64,000 nt of DNA from Schleiferilactobacillus perolens DSM 12744 (GTDB taxonomy: Bacteria; Bacillota; Bacilli; Lactobacillales; Lactobacillaceae), in contig NZ_AZEC01000005.1 of the NCBI RefSeq assembly GCF_001435585.1, positions 186,001-250,000 of the forward strand, read 5' to 3'. The translations under genes and the position numbers were made by a program. This document shows positions 11,843 to 19,278 of this stretch, in pieces (the first letter of the stretch is position 1; every line of letters starts with the position of its first letter). The notes under the pieces are model-generated. The model saw nothing but the letters and a program-made list of their open reading frames with translations, was not told where the DNA came from and did no database searches.

Positions 11843-11874
11843 TTGTGCACCCGCGGTGCACAAACGGTGCACAA
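11843..11874. repeat. Three GTGCAC repeats beside attL (candidate integrase arm sites)
   Basis: TTGTGCACC (11843-11851, inverted) and two direct copies of GGTGCACAA (11855-11863 and 11866-11874, 11 bp apart) form a cluster. The same core recurs three times beside attR. The integrase has an N-terminal arm-binding-type domain, so these are likely arm or accessory-factor sites. Confidence 0.65.
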
Positions 11875-11914
11875 GGAGATTCGAATTCTGGCCCGCTACC
11901 ACGCCACTTTCAAC

Positions 11915-11956
11915 AACGACGAAACCAAGCCTGAGATGCAGCTCACCAGTTGGTGG
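11915..11956 (+). repeat. Left copy of a 42-bp inverted repeat
   Basis: This segment matches the reverse complement of 53061-53102 with a single mismatch. In one plus-strand frame it reads TKPEMQLTSWW, the same peptide encoded by the right copy on the minus strand. Its 3' part forms the hairpin at 11940-11959 followed by TTTTTT. The stretch 11875-11972 holds no clear complete gene. Confidence 0.85.
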
Positions 11957-11964
11957 ACTTTTTT
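11940..11964 (+). terminator. Rightward terminator-like hairpin before the integrase 3' end
   Basis: AGCTCACC-AGTT-GGTGGACT, with one mismatch and one wobble, is followed by a T6 run. It may stop read-through from the tRNA into the antisense strand of int. Confidence 0.55.
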
Positions 11965-11972
11965 AGGGAAAA

Positions 11973-13100
11973 TCAGAGAGCGTCGAGGGCCTTAATGGCT
12001 TTGACGGCCTGTTCCTGCCGAGTCTGGTCTAATAGATGGCTGTAAACACGGAGTGTAATTTCGATGTTGCTGTGGCCTAACCGGTGGGAGATGTAATAAA
12101 TATCGACCCCTTGGGAGATGAGATAGCTGACATGGGTGTGGCGGAGACCATGAAAGGTGATTCGTGGATTGATGTCCAGCTTTTCCTCGACCTGATGCAG
12201 AGCCTTGTTGATGGCGGCATTAGAGGGGACTTCATGGCGGTTGTTCCGAAAAACCAAATTGAGCGGATCGCGATAGCCCTTTTTGAGATTGTCGGCGGTC
12301 TGCTCTTTTTTGAGTTGACGGAGCAGGGTGGCTAGGCTGGTCGGAATCTCCACATCGCGGACACTGGAGGGCGTCTTGGTCGGAGCAAAGCCCGTCCGAT
12401 ACATGTAGTCCCAGGTCTTGGTGATGTGGATGAGGGAATTGTCAAGGTCCACATCGTCCCACTGGAGTCCGATGATCTCCGCAAAGCGCGCTCCCGTTTT
12501 GAGACCCGTGGTGATGATGTAATTATAGAGGGAGCGGAGCGAGGCGTGGTCGGCACAGTAGTCGTAGAGGCGCTTCATATCGCTCAGCTGAAGATATTTT
12601 AAGTCCTGGGCTTTGCCCTTGCGGCCCGTCAGAATTGCGCCATGGGTGAAATTTGAGTAGACAATCTGGTCGTCGATAGCGGAGTTGACCATAGACCGCA
12701 CATAGCCGTTAAGCTTGCTCACGGTGTCTTTGGCGCGGCCTTTGCCAAAAGCATTAATAAACTCTTGCCAGTCGGACTTGCTGATGGATTTAAGCTCTCG
12801 TTCCTCGCCCCAGTAGCTCAATAGGTGCTTACGGATAGTTGGATATCTGGCCTCCGTGATGCGAGCGTGCTTGCCAGTCTTATAAAGAGCCAACCAGCGG
12901 TCCCAATATTCGATTAGAGTCACGTTGTGCGCAGACAGATCTGCCCCGCGGTTATACTGTCGTTCCACTTCGGCGGCGGCGATGGATGCCGCTTTTTTGG
13001 TTGGAAAGCCGGAGAGATTGATGTATTTACGCTTGCCATCTTTATCCTTGTAGCTGACTCGATACTGCCAGCTCCCGCCGCGTTTTGTAATACTGGCCAT
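11973..13100 (-). CDS. int: Phage integrase (tyrosine recombinase)
   Basis: This 375-residue site-specific recombinase has an arm-type DNA-binding domain at residues 1-50 (ITKRGGSWQYRV...KYINLSGF), a SAM-like core-binding domain at about 58-155 and a catalytic domain. The catalytic residues are visible as R205 (TGARFAE), H317 and R320 (HGLRH), H343 (LGHSN) and Y353 (RVYSHLL). The ATG at 13098-13100 is chosen because ACGGAGTG lies 7 bases upstream; the longer frame overlaps the promoter-like region. Transcription runs toward attL in the tRNA-Ser gene, the usual arrangement. Confidence 0.97.
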   Translation of the reverse strand: MASITKRGGSWQYRVSYKDKDGKRKYINLSGFPTKKAASIAAAEVERQYNRGADLSAHNVTLIEYWDRWLALYKTGKHARITEARYPTIRKHLLSYWGEERELKSISKSDWQEFINAFGKGRAKDTVSKLNGYVRSMVNSAIDDQIVYSNFTHGAILTGRKGKAQDLKYLQLSDMKRLYDYCADHASLRSLYNYIITTGLKTGARFAEIIGLQWDDVDLDNSLIHITKTWDYMYRTGFAPTKTPSSVRDVEIPTSLATLLRQLKKEQTADNLKKGYRDPLNLVFRNNRHEVPSNAAINKALHQVEEKLDINPRITFHGLRHTHVSYLISQGVDIYYISHRLGHSNIEITLRVYSHLLDQTRQEQAVKAIKALDAL

Positions 13101-13117
13101 TTTTATCACTCCGTTTC

Positions 13118-13215
13118 TGATATAATGTAACCAAAGGGCGCGCATTAATGGTGTGGTTCTTGTCAGCATCTACCCAGACCCGGCCAAAGGTTAAGAGGGT
13201 AGGTGCTATTTTTTA
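13118..13215 (+). ncRNA. Candidate small RNA between int and the DUF4352-like gene
   Basis: An extended -10 box TGATATAAT (13118-13126) lies on the plus strand. A hairpin AGCATCTACCC (13165-13175) / GGGTAGGTGCT (13197-13207) follows, and then ATTTTTTATTTTT. A transcript of about 80 nt would fit the gap exactly. A possible 29-codon ORF (MVWFLSAS...) starts at 13148 but has no good ribosome site. The same layout recurs at 13863-13934. Expression is unproven. Confidence 0.4.
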
Positions 13216-13845
13216 TTTTTGGACCCAAGTATAATCACCAAAGGTGACAGAGTAAGGGCCATTGTTCTTTGCCCCGAAGTAAATGGTCATCGTTGCTTTC
13301 ATGCCCGCTGCGATCGAATTTGGGATATTGTTGCTGTAGCTCCCCGCGTTAAAATCGCCAATCTCTTTTTGACCATCATATAGGTCAAAGTTTTGAGCGT
13401 TAAAGCTGAGTGGAGTGGACTTGGTGTTTTCCACGGTGACGGTGACGGCGACGGGGTGCTCACCTGCTGCCATATCGTGTACAGGAGCACTGGGATCATC
13501 TGCGATTTTATTCACGGTTACCTTCTCGCCGCTCTTAAACTCCATTGTGCCGCCGACATCCCCGCTGTGCGAGGTATCGGCGGAGGAGCTGTCATCATCA
13601 TCCCCCGAGTCATCAGAGTCACTGGAGCTAGATCCGCCCGCCAACGCCCTGAATATTTTTTCATAGGACTTATTTTTCTTGTCCAGTTTGGTGTTTTGCT
13701 TAGTCACTGACACCAATTGGGCATACATCTTTTCGTACTTGTCCGAGTTTCGGACATTGTTGACCCCCATGATAATAACCAGTACCCCCAAAACTGTCGC
13801 AACCCAAAACAACGGTGTTTTGAGTAAGTGCTTAAATTTCTCCAT
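13213..13845 (-). CDS. Secreted/membrane-anchored DUF4352-like protein in the lysogeny module
   Basis: This 210-residue protein has one N-terminal membrane helix (about residues 11-29), a short coiled-coil-like charged segment (35-65), an Asp/Ser-rich linker (71-95) and a C-terminal beta-rich domain. The pattern of that domain (VTVTVENTKSTPLSFNAQ...FDLYDGQ...AGMKATMTIYF) fits the DUF4352/DUF5067 Ig-like family. Lying between int and cI, it is expected to be expressed in the lysogen. Similar genes in this position are suspected of superinfection exclusion or lysogenic conversion, but its role is unknown. Confidence 0.75.
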   Translation of the reverse strand: MEKFKHLLKTPLFWVATVLGVLVIIMGVNNVRNSDKYEKMYAQLVSVTKQNTKLDKKNKSYEKIFRALAGGSSSSDSDDSGDDDDSSSADTSHSGDVGGTMEFKSGEKVTVNKIADDPSAPVHDMAAGEHPVAVTVTVENTKSTPLSFNAQNFDLYDGQKEIGDFNAGSYSNNIPNSIAAGMKATMTIYFGAKNNGPYSVTFGDYTWVQK

Positions 13846-13862
13846 TACTAGTCTCTCCCATG

Positions 13863-13934
13863 TGATACAATTATTTTGAGCAAAAGAACCAACCCCAACC
13901 CTTATGCCGTTGCAGCGGTGTAAGGGCTATTTTT
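13863..13934 (+). ncRNA. Candidate small RNA between the DUF4352-like gene and cI
   Basis: The extended -10 TGATACAAT (13863-13871) precedes a hairpin CCCTTA..CCG/CGG..TAAGGG (13900-13926) and ATTTTTA. Layout and sequence style match the element at 13118-13215. Neither element has a gene downstream on the plus strand. Expression is unproven. Confidence 0.35.
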
Positions 13935-14562
13935 ATAGCCGTTGATTTGGATTAGCCATAAACCAAACCGCCTTGCCCAGCACACTGATCTCGTTTTCTT
14001 CGACCTGTTGTGGGGTATAAATTTTTGGGGTGTAATTTTTGTTTGTGGACTCTGGCTGGAGCACAAGGTTTTTACCCGCATGATACAGCCGTTTGAGTGT
14101 TGCTTCCTCCCCATCAAATTCAACCACGACGACATCTTTGTCAGAAAAATCGTGCTGTGGATTAATTAGCACATAAGATCCTTGCGGGATGACCAAATTC
14201 ATCGAGTCACCTCCGACTTCGAGCAGAAAGGCCTCGGGCCACATTTCTGCGATGTTCTCTGGAATTTCCACATCCTCTTGATTTTCAAACATTTCCAATG
14301 GCGCCCCCGCTGAAACTACTCCCAACAATTTCACATGTTTCGATTTGCTGTTGGAGTGAATAGTAGAGGGATCACCGGCAATGTCCGAAAGCGGCACACC
14401 AAACATACGAGCCATCAGCGTGACTTTATCCATTAAGGGATTAGCTCGCCCAGTTTCCCAAGCTGATACCGTGGTCGCGGCAATATCCAGCCTCTTGGCT
14501 AATTCTTCCTGGGTCATTTTATGTGTTTTCCGGAGGTGTTTAATGTTGTCCCCTACGCTCAT
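13933..14562 (-). CDS. CI-like repressor with LexA-type self-cleavage domain
   Basis: This 209-residue lysogeny repressor has an XRE helix-turn-helix at residues 5-60 (TQEELAKRLDIAATTVSAWE). The S24 peptidase domain shows the Ala85-Gly86 cleavage bond in VVSAGAPLE, the serine nucleophile S120 (GGDSMN) and the general base K157 (ATLKRLY). It should be inactivated by RecA-stimulated self-cleavage after DNA damage. It is transcribed leftward from a promoter with TTTACT and TAGTAT hexamers that overlaps operator O1. It is likely the master switch of this prophage. Confidence 0.95.
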   Translation of the reverse strand: MSVGDNIKHLRKTHKMTQEELAKRLDIAATTVSAWETGRANPLMDKVTLMARMFGVPLSDIAGDPSTIHSNSKSKHVKLLGVVSAGAPLEMFENQEDVEIPENIAEMWPEAFLLEVGGDSMNLVIPQGSYVLINPQHDFSDKDVVVVEFDGEEATLKRLYHAGKNLVLQPESTNKNYTPKIYTPQQVEENEISVLGKAVWFMANPNQRL

Positions 14563-14602
14563 TTGGTCATCCCTCGTTTTCCCTACTACTTAATATATCT
14601 AA

Positions 14603-14631
14603 ATACTACAATATATTTGTAGAAAAGTAAA
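14603..14631 (-). promoter_or_regulatory. Leftward promoter of cI
   Basis: On the minus strand the -35 is TTTACT (14626-14631), the spacer is 17 bp and the -10 is TAGTAT (14603-14608). Operator O1 fills the spacer. Confidence 0.75.
14606..14622. promoter_or_regulatory. Operator O1, CTACAA-N5-TTGTAG
   Basis: A perfect 6-bp inverted repeat with a 5-bp centre lies inside the cI promoter. Repressor bound here would block cI transcription (autoregulation). Confidence 0.85.
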
Positions 14632-14663
14632 GTGCAAAAAGCAAAAAATTTATTTATAGGGGT

Positions 14664-14691
14664 TGCAACTACAAATAAATTGTAGTACGCT
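14664..14691 (+). promoter_or_regulatory. Rightward early promoter
   Basis: The -35 is TTGCAA (14664-14669), the spacer is 16 bp and the -10 is TACGCT (14686-14691). Operator O2 occupies the spacer. The arrangement mirrors the cI promoter. Confidence 0.6.
14669..14685. promoter_or_regulatory. Operator O2, CTACAA-N5-TTGTAG
   Basis: A perfect inverted repeat with the same half-sites as O1 lies 63 bp away, inside the rightward promoter. Confidence 0.85.
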
Positions 14692-14717
14692 ATGGTTATC
14701 GAAAGGAGCGATGCACA

Positions 14718-14951
14718 ATGATTACCATCGAAGCGGCTCGCGTAAACGCCGGTTTGAGCCAGTATGAAGCCGCTAAACGCCTGGGTTTCTCCCAAAAGAC
14801 GTACATTGATTATGAGAAATACCGGAAGTCCTTGCGTATCAACATGGCCTACAAACTGGCTGGGCTTTATAACCAGCCCTTTGACAATATTATTTTTTTG
14901 CCTGACGACTACAAAACATTTGTAGTTGAGCACCGACACCCAGAAAAATAA
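14718..14951 (+). CDS. Cro-like HTH regulator
   Basis: This 77-residue XRE-type DNA-binding protein (EAARVNAGLSQYEAAKRLGF...TYIDYEKYRKSLRI) is the first rightward gene, divergent from cI, so it most likely acts as Cro. The ATG follows GAAAGGAGCGATGCACA. A third operator lies inside its 3' end. Confidence 0.85.
   Translation: MITIEAARVNAGLSQYEAAKRLGFSQKTYIDYEKYRKSLRINMAYKLAGLYNQPFDNIIFLPDDYKTFVVEHRHPEK
14909..14925. promoter_or_regulatory. Operator O3, CTACAA-N5-TTGTAG, inside the cro-like gene
   Basis: This is a third perfect copy of the operator, 223 bp beyond O2 and within codons 64-70 of the Cro-like gene. The distance would allow looping or a roadblock on early transcription. Confidence 0.75.
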
Positions 14952-15035
14952 TATTGTCCAACCGCACTTTTTCGTTTCGTCGAATCTAGGGAAAATTGCG
15001 GTTACCGATTATTCAGCATTTAGAAAGGAGAACCT

Positions 15036-15254
15036 ATGACTATATACTCTGCAATTCAAACCGTGGCCAAGAACAAAGGTGTCTCAATTTATCGGATTGA
15101 AAAGGACTTGGATTTGACCACGGGGCGTATCTCGAAATGGGCAAGACATGATCCCTCGGCGAAAGCCCTCCAGCGTGTCGCCGACTATCTCGGGGTGACA
15201 AGCACGTACATCTTGGATTTATCCCGACTGAAGAAAGAAGGAGACCAGAAATGA
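15036..15254 (+). CDS. Small XRE-family HTH protein
   Basis: This 72-residue protein consists almost wholly of a lambda-repressor-like helix-turn-helix (VSIYRIEKDLDLTTGRISKW, followed by ALQRVADYLGVTSTYILDL). Its ATG follows AGAAAGGAGAACCT, and its end overlaps the antirepressor start by 4 bp (ATGA). It is probably an early regulator. The 84 bases before it hold no gene. Confidence 0.85.
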   Translation: MTIYSAIQTVAKNKGVSIYRIEKDLDLTTGRISKWARHDPSAKALQRVADYLGVTSTYILDLSRLKKEGDQK

Positions 15255-16027
15255 ACGAACTGAAACCGATCGAAAATCAGGGGCAGCGGGTGCTGACCAC
15301 GGAACAACTGGCCGGGTTATATGGAACCACGGCTGACCGAATCAAGCAGAATTTTCAGCGCAATGCCGACAAATTTGCTGAAGGTCTTCATTACTTTCTG
15401 CTTGAGGGCGCGGCCCTTAAGGGGTTCAAGGACCAAGTAGCAAATAGCTCCCTGGTCGCAGATCGAACAGCACACCTCTATCTTTGGACTCGCCGGGGCG
15501 CCGCGCGGCACTCTAAAATGCTGGGAACGGATAATGCATGGGATGTATTTGACAGTTTGGAAGAGAACTACTTCAACCCGTCGACCGCACCAGCGATTCC
15601 GCAGTCCTTACCAGAGGCCCTGCGGTTGGCGGCGGACCTGGCCGAAGAGCGAGACAAACAGAAGCAGGGGCGCCTGATCGCCGAGCAGCGAGTGGCAGAA
15701 CTGGAACCCAAAGCTACCTATTATGACCTGATCCTGCGGAACAAATCGCTGATGTCCATCACGAAAATTGCTAAGGACTATGGCCTTAGCGGCCGGAAGT
15801 TGAATGATCTACTGCATGACTACGGTATTCAATACAAGCAAGGTCGGATCTGGTTATTGTATGCCGCATATCAGGACCTAGGCTACACCCAGAGCAAGAC
15901 CTTCGTAGATGACACGGAGACTTCCCACATGAACACCTACTGGACACAAAAAGGTCGGCTGTTTATCTACGACCAGCTAAAGGGACACGGTATTCTGCCA
16001 ATGATTGAACGGAGTGAAGCAAAATGA
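15251..16027 (+). CDS. Phage antirepressor (ORF6N plus KilAC-type domains)
   Basis: This 258-residue protein has an N-terminal ORF6N-like domain (about 14-105; LTTEQLAGLYGTTADRIKQN...GRNARHSKM-type core, here TRRGAARHSKMLGT) and a C-terminal ANT/KilAC domain (about 150-255; SITKIAKDYGLSGRKLNDLL, then YWTQKGRLFIYDQLK). Such proteins inactivate phage repressors or redirect early expression. The upstream ORF overlaps by 4 bases, suggesting coupled translation. Confidence 0.9.
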   Translation: MNELKPIENQGQRVLTTEQLAGLYGTTADRIKQNFQRNADKFAEGLHYFLLEGAALKGFKDQVANSSLVADRTAHLYLWTRRGAARHSKMLGTDNAWDVFDSLEENYFNPSTAPAIPQSLPEALRLAADLAEERDKQKQGRLIAEQRVAELEPKATYYDLILRNKSLMSITKIAKDYGLSGRKLNDLLHDYGIQYKQGRIWLLYAAYQDLGYTQSKTFVDDTETSHMNTYWTQKGRLFIYDQLKGHGILPMIERSEAK

Positions 16028-16377
16028 CGGAAACAATCAGCATCAAAAAGTGGAAAGACATCAAACTTCAGTTGCTCGACGACATGATTGACGGTGTTAG
16101 CGGCGAGTTTATGCGAATTGCCAATGATATTCCCGACTGCGCAGATTTCGTCCTCAACCCTGACGGCTTCATCACCGACCTGGATAAGGACGGTAAACGC
16201 ATTGTTTCCACCGAATCCTCGCTCGCGGGAAAAAAGTTCAGCGAAATCACAGACCGTGTGGCAGCGATGCGTGGATTGGCGGCCACATACGATTATCTGG
16301 TGACTCAATACCATGGCGTTGAAGAGTTGCCGGATGGGGTTGACGCCTTTATTCCGCCGAAGCCAAAGAAAGGGTGA
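16024..16377 (+). CDS. Hypothetical early phage protein (117 aa)
   Basis: No family is recognised. The protein is acidic, mostly helical and soluble, and ends in PPKPKKG. It overlaps the antirepressor by 4 bases (ATGA) and lies in a tightly packed rightward early operon. Confidence 0.75.
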   Translation: MTETISIKKWKDIKLQLLDDMIDGVSGEFMRIANDIPDCADFVLNPDGFITDLDKDGKRIVSTESSLAGKKFSEITDRVAAMRGLAATYDYLVTQYHGVEELPDGVDAFIPPKPKKG

Positions 16378-16382
16378 GGGCA

Positions 16383-16721
16383 ATGACGCAATCAATCACC
16401 ATCACACCAACCATCAGTATTGAGATTCCCGCCGATCAGGTGCTTATCAGCAAGGCCGAGTATGACCGGCTCGTCGAACAAGCAGATACCTATCGGTGGT
16501 GGGATTCAATTGACCTGGCTCAGCGGTATCACCAAAAGGTGACCTGGTTCTCTGACAATATTTTTCAAAATCCACGATTTATTGGAATGCTGCGGGGGCA
16601 GTCAGTGATGTATCCGGGCAGTGGTGTCAAGGGCTACCGATGCGACCCGGTGCGGTTTGGCAAATTCATGAGCGACTATTTCCCGGAAATTGCGCGGGAA
16701 GCCAGTAAAGAGAGGAAGTGA
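16383..16721 (+). CDS. DUF771 family phage protein
   Basis: This is a 112-residue protein. The segment from WWDSIDLAQRYHQKVTWFSD through FIGMLRGQ, MYPGSGVKGYRCDPVRFGKF has the layout of DUF771, small early proteins of Gram-positive phages with a winged-helix-like C-terminal part that suggests DNA binding. The ATG at 16383 is favoured over a GTG 9 bases earlier, which lies in the GGGTGAGGG ribosome site. No separate excisionase is recognised, and this protein is one possible candidate for that role (inference). Confidence 0.75.
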   Translation: MTQSITITPTISIEIPADQVLISKAEYDRLVEQADTYRWWDSIDLAQRYHQKVTWFSDNIFQNPRFIGMLRGQSVMYPGSGVKGYRCDPVRFGKFMSDYFPEIAREASKERK

Positions 16722-16725
16722 AGTT

Positions 16726-17163
16726 ATGATATCAGCCAACAGGTTGAGGGAAACACGTGAGCAAACGGGGGTTAGCCAAGGCGATCTTGCCAAACAACTT
16801 GGCGTCACCAGGCAAACGATCAGCAATTGGGAACGCGGAGCTAGAGAACCACGAACGCAAACATGGGAATCCCTAAGTCGGGTGCTCAACGTACCAACTG
16901 CCTATCTAATTGGGCTGGAAGAAAAGGAAGGAGTTGAACCCTTCGTGGTCGCAATGAACGACAAGAAAGTATCAATTTACGAAGACGACTTAAAACGGAT
17001 TTACGACTTAGCCAACAGCATTAAAGGCCTAGCACTTGACCGCGCGCAGAATCCATATTTCCTTCTAGGATTTGCGTCAGGGCGTGCGGACACAATTCGA
17101 ATGATTATCAGGAGTGCTACCTGCGACGGGATCGGCGGAAAGGAGAAACCAAATGACAATTGA
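16726..17163 (+). CDS. XRE-family regulator with C-terminal extension
   Basis: This 145-residue protein has an N-terminal helix-turn-helix at residues 4-60 (QGDLAKQLGVTRQTISNWER) and an unassigned C-terminal half. The ATG at 16726 follows AGAGGAAGTGAAGTT; the longer frame runs back into the preceding gene and is rejected. It is the third HTH protein of the early region. Confidence 0.85.
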   Translation: MISANRLRETREQTGVSQGDLAKQLGVTRQTISNWERGAREPRTQTWESLSRVLNVPTAYLIGLEEKEGVEPFVVAMNDKKVSIYEDDLKRIYDLANSIKGLALDRAQNPYFLLGFASGRADTIRMIIRSATCDGIGGKEKPNDN

Positions 17164-17323
17164 AGAACAGCACCTCGTCAATCTGCTTAAGTGGCGGAAC
17201 AAAATCACAGTGATGCGTATCCTGGCAGGTCCATCGGAACCACTCAATGACCTACACCGTATCGCCGATAACAAGATTCAGCGTCTGGTCCGTCAACACA
17301 ACCAGGAGGAGGCACTGGCATGA
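17153..17323 (+). CDS. Hypothetical small phage protein (56 aa)
   Basis: This is a helical, charged protein of unknown function. Its ATG at 17153 follows AAAGGAGAAACCAA and overlaps the upstream gene by 11 bases. It overlaps the next gene by 4 bases (ATGA). Confidence 0.7.
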   Translation: MTIEEQHLVNLLKWRNKITVMRILAGPSEPLNDLHRIADNKIQRLVRQHNQEEALA

Positions 17324-17574
17324 AGCAAAACAAGGAACTTAACGCACTGCTGGACGAAATTGCATCCACTCTCCAAGAGCAATTTGACTTAGGGAAGGAC
17401 TGGGAGCGAGCCAATTACCTGCAACCGGTCAAGGGCGCCCCATCAATTGCAATGACGGACAAACGGCTACGCCAAGACAGTGCGCGACGCGATGCCAACA
17501 GCAATATCAACGGTGTCTACGCCGATTGGCGGCCACGCCTGGAACAGCTCATTAAAGGTGGTGAAGCAAATTGA
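17320..17574 (+). CDS. Hypothetical small phage protein (84 aa)
   Basis: This is an unrecognised soluble protein. Its ATG follows CCAGGAGGAGGCACTGGC. It is part of the early operon and overlaps the preceding ORF by 4 bases. Confidence 0.7.
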   Translation: MKQNKELNALLDEIASTLQEQFDLGKDWERANYLQPVKGAPSIAMTDKRLRQDSARRDANSNINGVYADWRPRLEQLIKGGEAN

Positions 17575-17587
17575 GTGTACTAAAAAA

Positions 17588-17619
17588 GCGACCCACCGAT
17601 GGTAGTCGGTAAAGGTCGC
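17588..17619 (+). other. Stem-loop in the early operon
   Basis: GCGACC (17588-17593) pairs with GGTCGC (17614-17619), and an inner stem ACCGA/TCGGT has loop TGGTAG. No T-run follows, so it is more likely an RNA processing or stability element than a terminator. It occupies most of the 97-base gap between two early genes. Confidence 0.5.
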
Positions 17620-17671
17620 ACAGCAAAACATTTCTCGTCACAAGTATACCACACACCTGGAGGTATGAAGA

Positions 17672-18085
17672 ATGTTAGAAGTAAAAGTTACCGGCAACAA
17701 TAGCAAAGAACTCGTCGACGGCTTACAGACACTGTTGGCCACGCTCACGGACGGCCCTGCAAATTGGGACCCGAAACCAGTGGCCACTAAGGCCAAAGCA
17801 CCTGTTGAAAAACCGACGCCAGTTAAGAAGACCGAACCAAAACCTAAACCCGATCCCGCGATTGAGGCACCCAAGGCCCACACCGAGACACCTGAGCCGG
17901 ATAACAATTCCAGCTATTACACGCTGCCGCAAATCCGGGCAATCGCCACCGACCTCATCCACAAAAATGGCGGTCGGGAGAAGCTCAAGACCATCCTTAA
18001 GAGCTTTGGGGTCACCAATCTCTCAGAATTGGACCCCACAGACTTTGCTTGGTTCGCCAACAAGGTTACCGAGGAGCTGAAATAA
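17672..18085 (+). CDS. Hypothetical protein with Pro/Lys-rich linker, upstream of DUF2800
   Basis: This is a 137-residue protein of three parts. A short N-terminal region (1-35) is followed by a linker of Lys-Pro-Glu repeats (about 37-80) and a compact C-terminal domain (YTLPQIRAIATDLIHKNGG...LSELDPTDFAWFANKV). The C-terminal part recurs in Lactobacillus phages next to recombination genes. Its stop codon abuts the DUF2800 ATG. Function unknown; a DNA-binding accessory of the replication module is plausible. Confidence 0.75.
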   Translation: MLEVKVTGNNSKELVDGLQTLLATLTDGPANWDPKPVATKAKAPVEKPTPVKKTEPKPKPDPAIEAPKAHTETPEPDNNSSYYTLPQIRAIATDLIHKNGGREKLKTILKSFGVTNLSELDPTDFAWFANKVTEELK

Positions 18086-19276
18086 ATGGCTACACCCACA
18101 CAGCACTCCAAGCTCAGCGCGAGCGGAGCAGGAAAGTGGCTCAACAACCCACCGTCTCTCTGGATGGAAGAAGGCATCCCCAACCCGTCTAGTCCCTATG
18201 CGCAAGAAGGCACCGACGCCCACCGGTTGGTGGAACTCAAACTCAAACTGGTCACCGAGCAGATCACCAAGCGCAAATACAACACCGAGGTCAAGCGGCT
18301 CAAAGCCAGCTCACAGTATTATGGCCAGTCCATGGAGGATTATGCCCAGCAACACGTCGATTTGGTCATGGAGGACCTGGCCAGTATGCCGGGCGCCGAC
18401 CTGTACTCCGAGACGCGTGTCGACTTCGGGGAGTGGGCACCCGGCGGCTGGGGGACAGCCGATACGATCCTTGTCAACGATGATGTCTTATCCATCTGGG
18501 ATTACAAGTACGGCAAGGGCGTTCGCGTCCGGGCGGACCACAACGTGCAGCTGATGCTATACGCGTTAGGAGCATATCACGACTTAGGTCTGTTGTACGA
18601 TTTTTCCACGGTGCGGATGACCATCAACCAGCCCCGAATTGACAATCTCGCCAGCTTTGAAATGAGCCTGCAAGAGCTGCTGGACTGGGGCAAAAATGTC
18701 GTGATGCCGGCGGCGGACAAAGCACTCAATGGCGAGGGCCCGTGGAACTTTGAAAACCCCAGCAGTACCGCGTTCTATCGGGCGGCGGGGTTTGATAAGC
18801 ATCTGGCTGAGGCTAATCTCAAAATCCGCAAGTACAAGTTTAAAGAGGCCAATACCCTCACGGATGCAGAGATTGCGGACATTCTCGACCAAGCTCCACG
18901 CATCAAGCGTTGGCTCACCGCAGTAGAGGACTACGCCACCGACCAGGTACTCACGCACGGCAAAGAGATTCCTGGGTACAAGGTGGTCGAAGGCCGCAGT
19001 GTCCGCGTGATCACTGACAAGGATAAGGCCGAGTCCATTCTGGAGTCGGCGGGGATCGAGGATATCTTTAAGCCCCAAGAGCTTAAGACCCTCACCGCGC
19101 TGGAGCGATTAGTCGGCAAGAAAGAATTTAATGAGCTGCTGGGCGAGCTGGTCGACAAGCCGCAAGGCAAGCCAACGCTGGTCCCGGAAGAGGACCACCG
19201 CAAGCCCTTCACACCCAGCTCAGCGCAAGACGATTTTGACGAATACAACGAAGACACAATCAAAGGAGAAAAATAA
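18086..19276 (+). CDS. DUF2800 protein (PD-(D/E)XK nuclease-like)
   Basis: This 396-residue protein belongs to the DUF2800 family, found in phages beside DUF2815 and a family A polymerase. Motifs seen are LSASGAGKWLNNPPSLW (about 9-25), the E of YAQEGTDAH, and the nuclease core GWGTADTILVN...SIWDYKYGKG, with D and the ExK-like DYK residues. It is probably an exonuclease in phage recombination or replication. Gaps to its neighbours are 0 and 2 bases. Confidence 0.9.
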   Translation: MATPTQHSKLSASGAGKWLNNPPSLWMEEGIPNPSSPYAQEGTDAHRLVELKLKLVTEQITKRKYNTEVKRLKASSQYYGQSMEDYAQQHVDLVMEDLASMPGADLYSETRVDFGEWAPGGWGTADTILVNDDVLSIWDYKYGKGVRVRADHNVQLMLYALGAYHDLGLLYDFSTVRMTINQPRIDNLASFEMSLQELLDWGKNVVMPAADKALNGEGPWNFENPSSTAFYRAAGFDKHLAEANLKIRKYKFKEANTLTDAEIADILDQAPRIKRWLTAVEDYATDQVLTHGKEIPGYKVVEGRSVRVITDKDKAESILESAGIEDIFKPQELKTLTALERLVGKKEFNELLGELVDKPQGKPTLVPEEDHRKPFTPSSAQDDFDEYNEDTIKGEK

Positions 19277-19278
19277 TC

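Noticed and set aside
16068-16395. Minus-strand frames of 72-142 codons opposite early phage genes
   Set aside because: They are shadows of tightly packed rightward genes with overlapping ATGA starts.
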